DNA of 64,000 nt from Membranipora membranacea (GCA_914767715.1 OU612066.1:37052283-37116282); one strand, 5' to 3'; shown: positions 1 through 12,380, counted from the first letter of the stretch. Program-made: numbers and translations. The notes: a model not told the origin generated them from the letters alone.

Positions 1-51
1 GTTTTTGTCAAATCAACATAATAAGAAGTTTGTTATTGTATAACAAACTCA

Positions 52-278
52 CAGAGTAAGGATATACGGAGAGGACACCACAATGATAGTTATAGTGCCT
101 GCGGTTTTTCATTCATTGGGGGAAAATTGTCAATGTCTGCATGGAAAATCCCACTTTAACATATAAAGAGATAATGAGTTTTTGGCATCCAGGTCTGCAC
201 AATTTCCCCCCCAGTGAATCAAAAGCCACAGGCACTATAGCTATCATTGAAGTGTCCCCTCTGCATATTCTTACTCTG
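52..278. mobile_element. Foldback/MITE with CAGAGTAAGG ends
   Basis: An imperfect inverted repeat of about 80 bp per arm. The left arm begins CAGAGTAAGGATAT and the right arm ends with the complementary ATATTCTTACTCTG. The unpaired centre is about 70 bp. Similar termini recur near 44749-44794 and 61101-61191, so this is a family. Possible flanking repeats (CAAACTCA left, CAAGCTCA right, the latter 3 bp off the end) are weak. No coding capacity. The CAGAG start would suit a non-autonomous hAT-type element, but the duplication does not settle it. Confidence 0.65.
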
Positions 279-416
279 GGCCAAGCTCATTCAGTAACTA
301 TTTTTTGACAGCTATGTGCTGTAATTTGAGGTCACATATTATTGCCTTTGATACTATGCCATATCATATTGTGCGATCAGGTGTGACCGAGTGTGCACAT
401 TTGGGGATGGTGAGAT

Positions 417-440
417 CAAGGATTTCTCTTGAAATCCTGG
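417..440. repeat. 24-bp palindromic insertion with 7-bp direct repeats
   Basis: The arms CAAGGATTTC and GAAATCCTGG surround a 4-bp loop. The unit is bracketed by GTGAGAT at 410-416 and again at 441-447, a perfect 7-bp duplication. It belongs with the other micro-palindromes at 17187, 20680, 24221, 45658, 47311 and 51576. Confidence 0.6.
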
Positions 441-470
441 GTGAGATGGCGCAATTGGTTAGCGCGCTTG

Positions 471-554
471 TAGTCTAAGTGCTCAGACTCCAAGGCGCAG
501 GGAGTTACTTGCACAAGTAACTCCCTGCGCCTTGGAGTCTGAGCACTTAGACTA
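471..554. repeat. 84-bp perfect hairpin inserted in SINE
   Basis: Perfect 41-bp arms (471-511 and 514-554) are separated by only two bases. The outer ends are TAGTCTAAG and CTTAGACTA. The 9-mer GCGCGCTTG flanks it on both sides (462-470 and 555-563), indicating insertion into an existing SINE. The unmutated arms point to a recent event or to arm correction. Confidence 0.8.
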
Positions 555-823
555 GCGCGCTTGCTATGCACTGCCAGGTGATTAGAGCCGCAGGGGTTGT
601 GCGTTCAAGTCTCACTGGCGGAGCTTTCATTGTTGATTGTTCCAGCCCCCAGCACCCTCCGGTGTATACCTCTCCTGAGATCCTAACTCGAAACATGGCA
701 CGACTGCTGACAAACAAACTTAGCATTGTGAAGGTCGGAAACATGTAAGCAAACAGCAGTTGGGTTGTTTTGGCACAACAGGTTTCTCTTCAGCTCACCT
801 ATTTGTGTGAATTTTCATTTTAG

Positions 824-3800
824 GGTTTGCAATAAACGGGATCAACAATGTTAACATACCAATGTACGAGAGGCGGTTCCATCTCACCAGTACAGAGTCT
901 GGTCTTGAGGCTAGCTTTTATAACATATCTGTTTGTTTTCTGGTGAGTAATTCAATCTTTTAGTGAGTTAGCGTGTGCTTTTGGTTTGGTTTGTTATATG
1001 TATCTACTCCTTGATATCTTTACTACTGTGTTTGACGAAAACATAGTACGCAATTGTTTAATTTTCTCAAATAGGATCACGATAAACGTGCCTCACCAAA
1101 ATCTTTCATGAGGAATCTCAATCTACATTATCCAAGAAGTCTACACAGAATATTTGACAACTTTGTGTTGTGATGTATTTCACATTATAATAATTCAATA
1201 AACAGGCCAAAACCTACCATAACTATTAAAGTCAATACAACACACAGGCATTACAATATCATGGAACAATAAATGCAGTTGTTCCAGGAAGACTTCCCAT
1301 GTATTGTGCAACCATAACAGCAATAATAGTTCCAAGTATATTTTGACTTAATAAAATATGACCTTTTAATTTGCATCAGAATGGGGGTTGGAACTCACAA
1401 CTCCTGCAGTACCAATTGCCTGGCAGTGAATGGCAAGCGCACTAACCAATAGCATCATCTCGCCGTGTCCATGTCTTGCCATCCCCTCAAATGAATGGTT
1501 TGATGGTGCGTATTGGCAGGTCTGATATCCCCTACTCGGAGTTTTGTTCTCTCATCCCTCAGCACATTCCATCACAACGCAAAGATACCGCCTATCACAC
1601 ATTCTTGCAGAGACAGACTGTAAACCCAATATTGTATTCTAACTAGCCAACTTCAGATAAAATATAGGTACAATCATTTATCTCATGTGTATTGTATTAC
1701 AAGTTTCGAACCAGCACTTCCACTCAAAATTGGTCTGTCAATCCCTATTGGCCACAATAAAGCTGCGTCTACAAATCGGCTAATAATAACAAATCCGACA
1801 CAGATTATGAATCTGCTCTATAATCGTTGTCTGTCAACATGTCAGCGTTACGCTATTTACACACTGTTCATGCCTAACCGATTTCAACGCAAACTTCCAA
1901 CCCAACTTGTCTCTGATTTGCTAGTGAGGCAACTAGTTCCAGCACTGAATCACTGCTGCGCTGTTATTGGCTGAACCATTCATAATCGTTAAGATTTGAC
2001 GTTGTCACAAGTGAACGATTTTGAACAATATAGATTTGAACACCGATTTAAACACAGATTAACTGTTTACACTGTCAGTCAAATCGGTGACCTGTGTCGG
2101 AGTTGTTATTTTTAGCCGATTTGTCGCGCGTGTAAACGCAGCCTAAGTCTTTGCTCCTCTGGTACTTCCAATTCAAATGTAACATTGCCACTACAACTAA
2201 TTGTCATAATATCATTTTACAGAGGCTACAGTCTATTACGAATTGTGGATTGATACAAATAAATGGTTGTGAGGGTCTGAGTTGAATGCCCATTTATTAA
2301 CCTTGATAGCACAACTTTAACTATGCATATTAGTTCAATTAGGTATGCCTATTTAAAGACCCGAAGTGCTCTTATAATGGATTTTTCATCAAGTTTTAAT
2401 TTATACTGTGAAAATAATGTGTACCATGATCCGTTTTTTTGGCACCTTATTGTTTACCAAATGTGAGGTTGCAAGATATATGACAATTGCAACAATGTTG
2501 ACGTTTACCAGTAATATAATTTTAGTATTTTATTTGTTTGCAGCAATCCGATTTTCATAAAGGAAACCGGCCTCTGAAAACTGAAATAATAGTGCGTACC
2601 TGTATATATGAGCATCGCTTAAAAAAATGAAATTTCTATTTGTTGACAATTAAATTTTATTTTAGTTTTGAAGAAGAAATTCAAATAGGGAACTGCATAA
2701 CTCTTTGGCTAATTTCATTTTCATGTTATCATTTAGGTGCTTATAATGGGATATGTGGTGACTGAATATAACCAGCCCCGTCTGATCGGTGTTGGAGTTC
2801 TCACACTATCTCTAGGATCTCTTACTATGGCACTACCTCACTTTCTCACCAACGAATACAAACCTAGAGATTTACCTCCCCCTGTCTGCCATATCGATAC
2901 GGGTATGATATTCAACCTAACGTCTTTGATCGCATTGTTTCAGTAATTTTCTGTCACTGAAGTGTCGGTATTTTCTTAAGTGTAGATTTAAGTGATCATG
3001 AGCTAACACGCAGGCCAGTCCAAATACAGTATTTTGCAAAATATATCCGCCAACATCCAAATTGACAGCTAACCATATCATATATAAAATAGTTAGGATA
3101 TCCCTGTTAAACATTTTCATCTTTCTCTGTTTTGTTTTTAGGTAATCTGACTGATCCCCTCTGTACTGTGGAGAATGGGAAACTGAGTAGTTATTTGTAC
3201 CTGCTGTTATTCGCCCAGGCTATCAATGGGTTAGCTGGAGTAGCGTTGTATACAGTTGCACCTGCTTATATTGATGGTAGCGTGTCTGACAAACAATCAC
3301 CTATATATATGGGTCAGTGTTATATGTTTGAGCAATAAATTTATGAAAAGTTAGCATCCACTGGCTTAATTATGCTTTATGGGTGGTAATGTGTTGGTAA
3401 TTAAAGGGTGTTGCTGGCCTTGACCCACTGATTTTGCAGTGCATTATGGGTCAGTTCAATCACAGAAATCAAAATTACATCATGGGACAGTAAAATGTTG
3501 ATCTGTACCACTACCACACCTTATGGAAAAAGACAAGTTATCAATCACTCTATGCAAGCACAAAAAGTCAATGTATGAATTTGTCTAGGCAACTAACCAT
3601 GAAGAGTTGCTAAATATTTCAATCAACCCAGTCATAGTCAGTGAATATTAAAAGGGTGGGATTTTTAGTGCGCTTGCTATCCACCATAGCAGCCCATGGG
3701 TCTGAGTCACACTGGGGAGCAGTCTTGACTCATTATTCAAACTCCAAGCTGTGTAACTACTTCCTACCAAAGATCCTGTTCACTCATCCTTTCTACAATT

Positions 3801-6800
3801 CGGGGGGGATTACAACATTACAATTGATACAGCATCAATGACTCTTGTTTTATAGGTATTTTTTTCGCTAGCACCACGATAGGACCTGCTATTGGATATA
3901 TACTTGGCGGATATTTCCTAAGCCTGTATGTGGATATACCACAATCGCCACCCAAGTACGATGTTATTACTCATATTGTGATTTTGTTTTATTAGGCTGT
4001 GAGGTAAGTCTAAGTGATCAGACGGCTCCAATGCAAGTTAGTGGCTTTACATTATCAACCACTCATCGATAATGTAATGCCACTAACTCGCATTGGAGCC
4101 GTCTGAACACAGACTGCTGCACGGTGTTTGTTAAGCTCCCAAATACGCTTTTCGGGGTCTCAATGAGAGAACGAAGTGGTATAACGATTCCAGAAATTTC
4201 CATTTTTGATTGTTAAAAAGTTTTATGAGCATGTTGTCTCATAGCTTATCAAACATGGACACCTCTGATGAATTTCCTGTCTGTAAAATTGCAACTTATA
4301 CACTAATAATTATTATACAGTGGGCAGACGGAAAAGAGCCCTGAATGGGTGGGAGCTTGGTGGATCGGGTTCCTGATAGCTGCAGCTCTTTCTATACTTG
4401 TAGCTATTCCACTCCTTACATTTCCAAAAGTTCTTCCAGGTAAGTTCTGATAATCACTACTTATGCATGTGGAGAGCTCATATAACTCCATTCAAAGCTA
4501 CTGGCTAGATGTTTTGATGCCACAACTCTCTATTTAAATTTTTGACTGGTGGCTATGCTGAGCAAAGCCCAGCTGTGGTTTAATGTTAGCAGCTCATTGA
4601 GAGAGATCAAGGACATTTTGTTCTCATTAGTTTTCAGAAATTACTTTTATGCTGCATGTAGGAACTGCAGAGAGGAGGAGAAATAATCAGAATCAAGCCC
4701 ACAATCAGGACGCAAAAGGAAGTAGCTCTGAGGGTCCGAATTTTGGAGTTTCTCTTAAGGACATGCCGGCTGCACTGCTGTTGTTACTCAGGAATCCAGT
4801 CTTTGTCTGTCAATGTCTTGTGATGTCATTCAGCCAAATGACTATCACCGGACTCTCCACATTCATTGTCAAGTTTTTAGCTAATCAGTTTAATCAGGAA
4901 ACTGGGTGGTCAGCCATGCTGACAGGTGAGTCATAGTAACAAATATCTCTCCGGAACTTTATTGTCCACATTGTGATGAAAGGAACATCTCTGACACAGG
5001 TCCTATCAGTAATGTAAACAGTATCATTTAGGCTCTGTTGTATTGTTATAGTCTTATCTAAAGTAATCTTCATAATATGATTTATGATCAGACAACTCAA
5101 GAAACAAAAAAAGAACGAATATGTAATAATAATGATGTATGTTTTACAGGATTGATACTAATTCCTGCTGCAATAATGGGTCAGCTAGGAGGTGGTCTTG
5201 TTATAAAAAGGTTTGATCTGGATTTAAGAGCTCAATTCAGACTCTGTATAGGAGTAACGACTCTTCTGCTGCTAGTTACTGGATTTTGCTGGATGAGATG
5301 TGATCAGAGTAACATCGCTGGAGTTAACTTCAGTTATAATCAGTGAGTGGTAAAAATCTATCCTAACAAACCTAATATATCTCAACCTGGGACTCAGGTC
5401 ATCAATGGGGCCTTATATGTATTATGGATTGTGATGGATATTGCTTTTGTTGTGTTATCTACTCATGTATCACTATTGTGCATTTATTAATACAGCAATG
5501 TGCTTATGTTTTGGTTTTGATTGGCTGATGGGTTTTGGTTTATTTTGTGTGGACTTATCTGTTCAACAACATGCCCAACCTGAGTAAATTACCCCAAATT
5601 GTTGGACTGAATCCAGTCTAGGTAAATCCCAACCTAGACCAGATTTGAAAATTTTGCCACTGTTGATTCATCATGTCATCGGTTTACTTCAGTGTAAGTT
5701 GTCATATAAAGGTTCTAGTTTCATGTAAGTGTTATATGCTATTTGCCAATTGTGGTCGAGACTATACCTGTAAATCAAAGTAAAATGTTGAAATTTTTCA
5801 TTCATCTGCCAACTTATAGATCTGATCCTGACAATATAATCTTTGAGGACTCTTGTAATAAAGATTGCGGCTGTGATACCTCTGCATATAATCCTGTGTG
5901 TTTGAACGGTGTGGAGTATATGACTCCATGTCATGCTGGCTGTCCTTTTGATCTTCAGCCGGGTGCTTATGCAAGCAAGGTAGGTTTGCTTACAAATAAT
6001 GATGCAAGAAATCGTTTTCTATGATATGTATTCATAATATTCTTGTTTTTTCTTTCTGCTTGCATGACCAAACAAATCATGACTGGCCAACATTTTTCAG
6101 GGGTACTCATTCTACATGGTCATAGTCTACACAAAGGATTCACCCACCATGTGCCATGTTGTAATGTCATGGTGAAACATTGAATTTCAACGATGTGTAA
6201 AAACCTGCTGTAACCACTGTTCATATAAATAAATGCAAGAAGTTGCATTAAATTGAGTTATGACATAAAAACTTTAGTCCGGTGGCAGCCTTCTCCTATC
6301 TTCATCTCCATTTACAAAATTTGGTGGTTAGGATTTGACAGTTGTTTCTGGTAAACTTTTTCATGCTGATCATAATGGTACTAATTTACCATACATAATG
6401 GTGCACAATATGCGGCTCAATGTTAGAAGCGATGCAGGCAAAAGGAAAGAGATAAAAAATGATATATGGTTCAAAACCAACCAAAATCTGAAAGCCCATG
6501 ACCAGAATTGAAGTGGAAATACTTTTTTAATCATGCTGCCGCCTGGAAAACTGGCTCCGCATACTCGTTAAGATCTTATTTTCTTATGATTTCTTTGTAT
6601 TGAAACTCACATCGCATAACACCAGTTTTAAAAGCCCAGAGTGTGTTGTTGTTCACATGGTATATAATTTGAAGATACCATCCTATTTTTATGAGGTTAT
6701 TCAATGTGTAAAGCAAAAATTAAATCCTGGAAGTATCATCAATTAAGCTGGTAGTGCTGAATAGAATATTTTTGATCATTTATTGATTATTATTATTATT

Positions 6801-8274
6801 ATTACAAAGCCAATATAAAAAGATCGAATCTATATGAACATCCGAAGCCAGTTTTCGCAGCGGCAGCAAAATTGGAAAGTTAGTTTCGCATCAATGATGG
6901 TTATATACAGGTAATATAAAGGGGTATTGCAACTTGGCAGTTTCTCAGCTAATAATTATAGCAGACCTATGAAAACTTGTAAATCTTGTAATTGGGCGTT
7001 ATGAATCCGAATCAACTATCATTATAATTTTCCATTTTGCTTACAGCGTTTACAGAAAATCCTAATTGCCTAACATAACAGCAACGTTCAACAGCATAAC
7101 TGTCTTTGAATATCAGGCAGTAAATTTCTATCATGTTAAATGATAATTAAACCCGACAAAAGTACTCTTTTAATTCACCCTGATAATTCTTACATGCTTT
7201 GAATTATTTCGGCTGTGATTGGACATTGTGTCTGTCAGAAAATGATAATATATTTCTAACAATAAAAGAAAATAAGAGACTCTCAGGCCCTAACTTTTTG
7301 CACCGCAAGTCTTATATCATCTCTCTTCTGTATAGGTATATCATAACTGCAGCTGTGGATTATCTCAGAATATAAACTCTACCATTAATCAGCTTAATGA
7401 TCTTCTAGGCAGCGCAGATAACAAGACATCACAGACAACAGCAACACATGGAAGATGTGGAAACACCTGTCCCATGTATTATGCGTTCCTCCCCTTCATG
7501 TTCATCTGTGTGATGTTACTATTTGCTAATATAGTACCCTATACTAATATATTACTCAGGTAGGATATCATATAAAGCATGCTGATAAAGCTTCATAATA
7601 AGACTGAGAATTTTGATTACCATGTAAAAGAAATACGTGACACTTAGTAACAAAACATGCTAAAGGCCACCTACTAGTGCACGGATCAAATGTTACATAT
7701 ATGTTTTATTCTTTTTAGATGTGTAGATGATAAACACAGAACATTTGCTGTTGCCGTCAAACAGTTTATTTTTAGAATTGCCTGCAGTGAGTCAAATAAA
7801 CTTCCATCCAGTCCTTCATTTCGATAGTTAATCATTATATACTCATATTTATAAATTGTCACCATCCTACATCCTGCATGTAGCTTTCCTTAAGAAACTT
7901 GAAGTTAGCTCCTCATTTTCTTTGATTTAATCTATTGAATAAATGTAATAATAATATAAAAATGTATAATCCACTCTCATCACTCAAAGGCTCAGTTAAA
8001 TACATGTTCTGCTGATGTCATGATTTTCTTTTTATGTGTCTTTTCAGGTATTGTATTGTTAATGTATGGAGGCGCATTTGATCAGGCGTGTCTTGTATGG
8101 CAAGAGAAATGTGGTGTGCAGGGATCTTGTTGGATCTACGATTCGACTAAACTTGGTATGAGCTTCTTTTTACTGACAGCTTCAGTTAGTTTCGCTAAAG
8201 CGATGTTGTTGATACTAGGTTACTGTCTGTATAAACCTCCTAAAACTGTGTCAGATAATGCTGACGATACATGA
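824..8274 (+). CDS. SLCO: Solute carrier organic anion transporter (SLCO/OATP), 5' partial
   Basis: Eleven exons join in phase: 824-942, 2737-2902, 3142-3312, 3856-3955, 4321-4439, 4662-4925, 5150-5342, 5820-5979, 7336-7559, 7719-7786, 8048-8274 (TGA 8272-8274), giving 602 codons. Family marks: NVNIPMYERRF and SGLEASFYN in the first exon seen; ALPHFL; the OATP signature around WVGAWWIGFL at 4321-4439; and a Kazal-like Cys-rich extracellular loop (CGCDTSAYNPVC, PCHAGC) in exon 5820-5979. Several hydrophobic segments fit a 12-pass plasma-membrane carrier of organic anions. The first exon seen starts with two bases of a split codon, so the N-terminus and start lie upstream of the window or in a small exon not recognised. 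Introns hold a SINE, a Harbinger-like MITE and a hairpin. The substrate cannot be told from sequence. Confidence 0.93.
1378..1620 (-). repeat. tRNA-derived SINE copy in SLCO intron 1
   Basis: On the minus strand it reads TATTGGTTAGTGCGCTTGCC (A-box region), then a degenerate B box within GAGTTGTGAGTTCCAAC. Flanking sequence on the plus-strand right side (CTACTCGGAGTT...TCAGCACA) is shared with the copy at 17250-17490. Confidence 0.6.
1761..2143. mobile_element. PIF/Harbinger-like MITE
   Basis: Terminal inverted repeats begin AGCTGCGTCTAC at the left and GGCTGCGTTTACAC on the opposite strand at the right. They share a longer stretch containing AAATCGGCTAA and TCCGACACAG. A TAA trinucleotide flanks both ends (1758-1760 and 2144-2146), matching the 3-bp TWA target duplications of PIF/Harbinger elements. 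No transposase; an open frame at 1687-1974 is incidental. Confidence 0.65.
3650..3720 (+). repeat. SINE fragment (degenerate tRNA-like core)
   Basis: TAGTGCGCTTGCTATCCACC followed by GTCTGAGTCACACTGG resembles the core of the SINE at 395-690 but is eroded. It lies in an SLCO intron. Confidence 0.4.
4007..4115. repeat. Hairpin element related to that at 471-554
   Basis: Arms of about 50 bp, mostly matching, begin AGTCTAAGTGATCAGACGG and end CCGTCTGAACACAGACT. The opening AGTCTAAGTGxTCAGAC is shared with the 84-bp hairpin. Flanks GCTGTGAGG and GCTGCACGG may be a decayed 9-bp duplication. Confidence 0.6.
6780..6804. repeat. Short ATT microsatellite
   Basis: Tandem ATT units in the SLCO intron between 5979 and 7336. 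The rest of this 1.3-kb intron shows nothing I recognise. Confidence 0.7.
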
Positions 8275-8480
8275 TACGACCAAATCCATTAAGCTAGTCA
8301 ATATGTTGCCAAGATTTATAACACTATTGATTTTGAAATTCTCATCAATTTATTAAGGTTTCTTAGGTTTTTTATTGCAAAAATATAGCTTTGTACAAAA
8401 ATTTAGCTCCGAATAGTAATTATCAGCTCTGCTTTTTTGTCAATTTGAAATTATAGGACATGATAATTGACATAAGAAAT

Positions 8481-8486
8481 AATAAA
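8481..8486 (+). terminator. Polyadenylation signal of SLCO gene
   Basis: AATAAA about 207 bp after the SLCO stop codon, the first canonical signal downstream. Confidence 0.6.
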
Positions 8487-9840
8487 GAAATCAGTGACTG
8501 AAATAATCATTAATCATTCTTACTTTCTTCTGCCTTGTTACCTGCAAACAACCCATAATAATTTTTGGTATTCCTCCATGTTAATGCAAGAATTTTTAAG
8601 TATAACTTCGAAGCTCAATCAGCTTCAATTATTCAAATAATCACCTCACAGGTAATAGCAATCAGGTTTACCACTAGTGCCATCTCATCTCAGAATAACA
8701 TAGTGAGGCGTGACATAGTATTCATTATTTGGAGTTGTGCACTCACATCTAATATGAATCATTCCCTGGGAGTATCCAACATCAGAACCTATTCAAATAT
8801 AAGTCCTGGGGGCTAGAACAAGCCAACAAGAAACATCAACCTTATTTTGGAATTCGATCAACAGCTTCTGCAGCACCACTCAGCTGTCTAGCAAGTGAGT
8901 GTCAAACCAATGTCTTGATCTCACTATCCCCCAATTCAATATCGATTCACAATTCAGCCAACACATCACTCATGACCTGAGCACGATCGATGCATATTTA
9001 AAATTACTCTGCTCCAGCGATTAGGTACTTAGGTCATATTACAATCTGTGCTCACAATAAACAAGTGCGTTGATCAGTTACAAAAGGTTAGTAAGCATGT
9101 TTTTCAATATTTGTCTTCATTTCTTGCTCTCAAATATCTATAACAATATTTTATTTTTTATGTCAATTTTGCGCATTGTAGGTTTAGGCCTGCAGGATAA
9201 CTACTATTTTATTGTTCAACCACATACATGATAGATCAAAAATTTGGCTGTCAGGCAAGAAAAGTTGCATAGTTAATCTCCTCATTTCATACTATTGCAA
9301 TATGGATTTGATCGTGGTGCAACAAGTTTAGGACAATTGACAATTTTTAATAAAAACACCAAATACATCCACCTTATATTCCAATTCCTTGAACAATTGG
9401 CTAGATATAATTTGAATCCTTTTGTAAGACTTTCAAAAGCTTTTGTTCCCTAAATTCCACTTGAAGGGGGCTCGTATTCTAGTTAACAAAGAAATAGCTA
9501 GATGGTTTGAAAGGCCCAGTCGTCCAATCAACTTTAAGAACGAAAATCTTTAACATTTGTTGCTGCATCATGTCAGTAAGATAGCTCATAAATCAAAATC
9601 TTTCCTTCAGGTTTTTATCACTTTGCTCAGCCTTGGGAATCATTTGTAGACAATCTTCATGATTCTAGAAATGAAAATGTATTAAATGTGATAGACTAAA
9701 GAACTTCATACTAGTTGCATATAATTTTGAGAGATTCTTGTGAACAATTTATAAACATTCAGCATTTTCCCTTTGTGCATGCTTGCCTAAATGTATTAAT
9801 TTGTGAACTGCTTTGAATTTGTAAAGAAAGTTCTAAAGCT
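8487..9840. other. Intergenic, no gene seen
   Basis: AT-rich sequence. A possible eroded SINE piece lies near 8800-8900 (CAGCTTCTGCAGCACCACTC resembles the minus-strand SINE core at 17341). Nothing else was recognised. Confidence 0.4.
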
Positions 9841-10190
9841 CTGGCTCCACACGCCGTACTATCCATAGGATTTGGAAACTTTTAGTAAGGCTACGGATTG
9901 GGCAAGGTGCTACACACACCTATTAATAGCTAGGCCTATTCCTTTCAATAACAATACAATTTGGGTCTGATTTGCCTTCCTATTGTTCAACTTGAATGAA
10001 TTAAACCAATCACTATTAAGTAATTTAATTTAGCCCCGCCTCTTTCACAAATAACAAAGGAATAGCTGGCCGTACTATGGCTACGGCTACGGATAGAACC
10101 AACATGTTGGTTAGCCCATCTGAGGCATCTGGCAGAGCTAACCTAGCTATCCTTTGCATCCATGTGGAAAATATGGCATGTGTAGCCATA
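9841..10190. mobile_element. Probable MITE with TGGCTmCACAyGCC ends
   Basis: The left end CTGGCTCCACACGCC matches the reverse complement of the right end (TATGGCTACACATGCC) at 13 of 16 bases. Internal inverted pieces (CCGTACTATCC, GGCTACGGAT) add to the foldback structure. No clear target duplication and no coding capacity. Confidence 0.45.
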
Positions 10191-11279
10191 ACTTAAACTT
10201 TTAATTTGGTTTCCTCATAGGAATACATGCAAAACAATGTGAGTTTTTATACCAAGTAACATCAGGACTCATCAGAGATATAACTCATAACTGAATAGTA
10301 TGAGCTAGGAGGGCACACTCTACCAATGTGACTTGCGTAAAGAATAAAAACACTTCCTTGAGCCAATATGGTTAAATTTTGCCCTGTAAGCCATACTCAC
10401 TGTACAGCTTTGCCCTTTCCATCATTCCACATCAGAACACTTGTGACCTAGAACTGTTTAGGTATGTTTTTTATTATATATATATATATAGATATATATA
10501 TATATATATATTTAATTTTATATACATATTAAGATACATGTGTGTGATTAATTTAATCAAATCAGTCATTAATTTCCTCATTCAGTCATTATATTGATAT
10601 ATCAATAAAACATGTGTTTTCAGTTATTGGTACACAATACACAATATTAAATACTTACCATATATATATAAAGTTTTGAATTACATTATGTCAAATTCAT
10701 CAATACTGACTACACTTAACTTGTTTCTAAACGGTGCATCCCTCCCCCTCCCTTACATAACTGTTACATGTTTTACAGAATAGGGAACACTGCAGCGATA
10801 AGCCCAAAGAACAAGGAGCGTCGTGTATTCACCAAACTCATCACCTTATATATGAAAACAACTCATCCAATGTGATGTTTTTGCCAATCCTGAGTTTTAT
10901 GCCGTTTGAAATGATTTATTTTATTTTTGTTCATATATTTTTAGAGGGGCTTTTTGAAAGCACACTACTTTTATTATGTGAGCATTCTCGGATGAGAAGT
11001 CATAAATTAAACAAACAAACAAATATATCTGAGTGACAGAGAGTAAAATAATTCACTTAGCAGGTGTACCATTACAAGGAATTTAGTGTGATGACCCGAG
11101 TTCGATTTTACTACAAGGAGGTACATATTAAGTTCTAGTTAGCCTACTAAATTTACTCTAGCGGTCAGAGATACTCATGATAATAATGTAGTCTCAAGGT
11201 CAGTGTGGCTCATGACAGATCAATTATTGAAAACATGAAAATGAGGCCTTTGTGAACAGGCTTCTTTACCACTATTGGA
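10191..11279. other. Intergenic with TA-rich microsatellite
   Basis: A (TA)n-type tract lies around 10476-10510. A short open stretch after a CAG at 10780-10790 could be a stray exon (reads NREHCSDKPKEQG), but no partner exon was found. No supported gene. Confidence 0.4.
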
Positions 11280-12380
11280 CCAAATTTGGCAAATGAGCTA
11301 CCGACACCTCCAACGGAATCTACTGAGCCCATTGCCTTGTATAATGACGATGAAAAATTCCAGGTGAATGAAGTTGATAGTTTCATGGTCATCGAAGAAT
11401 GTTGTTGGGTTGACCCAAAAAAATCTACAGAGCCGGACAACATCCCAGTTAAACTTGTGAATTTTGCAGCTCATGAAATTTTGACACACCGAAAGAATCT
11501 CAGCATTAAGAATAAGGGCTCCAGGGATAATTGCAGCAACTACAGATCTATATCAATTTACCAATATTCTCGAAAATTTTAGAAAAGGTCTGAATCTTTG
11601 ATTAAAACTTTACCTACCAAATAATTGTCTTATCTCGTTAGACCAGAGTTCCCCAGGGTTCAACCCTAAGACCCGCACTGTCTTTAATGTATATAAACGA
11701 TTTTTTTGTCATTTTGCATTTGCCGAAGACACCAATGTTTTTTTGCATGAAAAGTGCCCACATCTTAGCATAGAAGCATTGAATAGTAAACTTGATGCAA
11801 TCTCAACATGGTGCATAAACAATAAGTTGACAATAAATTTAGACAAAACAAATCTACTAAACTGCCAAAAAAAACACCGAAACAGATATATATTTAATGA
11901 AAATTATTCATCTCAAATAGGCCTAAACTTATTCCCAGGACATACTCTATTAAAATTTTAAGAGTCGCAAATAACGCCAACTTCACTGGGGAAACCATAA
12001 TTCAAATTTACCCTAGGAAATTACCCTAGGAAAAAACGTAAGGCTAATTTACATTGCGTCATGGTTATGGTCAATTTTGATTATAATTTGATCTCTATAA
12101 TTGCCTAGTTAATTCTAAACCTGCCTACTGTGTAGAAGCTTGGGGCAATTCCCACATTTCAAATTTGGAAAATAACATGTGATCCAGAAAAAGGTTTTGG
12201 TATCTTTTTTAAAACATCTTTTAATGAGCGCTCTCCACCATTATTGCAAGAAGCCAATATTTTGCCAAACAGCTTTACAAACAAAAGAATGCCACTTTGC
12301 CTCACATAACAAAAATTATCATGATGTTCCCCTGAGAAGATCAAAATTAAATCTTCCTGTACCAAGCTAATTAACAGAGA
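11280..12380 (+). pseudogene. Decayed non-LTR retrotransposon (LINE) reverse transcriptase
   Basis: Scattered reverse-transcriptase pieces lie in order on the plus strand: TEPDNIPVKLVNFAAHEI and GSRDNCSNYRSISIY (11400-11560); VPQG at about 11648 with YINDFF near 11690; FAEDTNVF (FADD-like, second Asp region altered) at 11720; LDAISTWCINNKLTINLDKT at 11790-11855; and a C-terminal HNKNYHDVPLRRSKLNLPVP tract up to 12364. Frames shift and stops interrupt, and spacing is shorter than in a full RT, so it is internally deleted and dead. Best fits the Jockey/CR1/L2-like group; the exact clade is not decidable here. Confidence 0.75.

Larger units (their letters stand above)
395..690 (+). repeat. tRNA-derived SINE, interrupted by palindromic insertions
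   Basis: A Pol III A-box-like TGGCGCAATTGG lies at 447-458 and a B-box-like GTTCAAGTC near 603-611. They are followed by a body that reads toward GGTGTATACC. The same body is seen in inverse orientation near 17250-17490, and the part before the A box is shared with the copy at 1378-1620. Two small palindromes (417-440 and 471-554) interrupt this copy, which separates the A and B boxes. A working tRNA gene is excluded by the broken arms. Confidence 0.7.

Noticed and set aside
603-640. Functional tRNA gene at SINE core
   Set aside because: The A box is separated by insertions, stems do not pair, and the same core recurs as a dispersed repeat.
1687-1974. 95-codon open frame
   Set aside because: Overlaps the left part of the Harbinger-like MITE and has no protein-like features.
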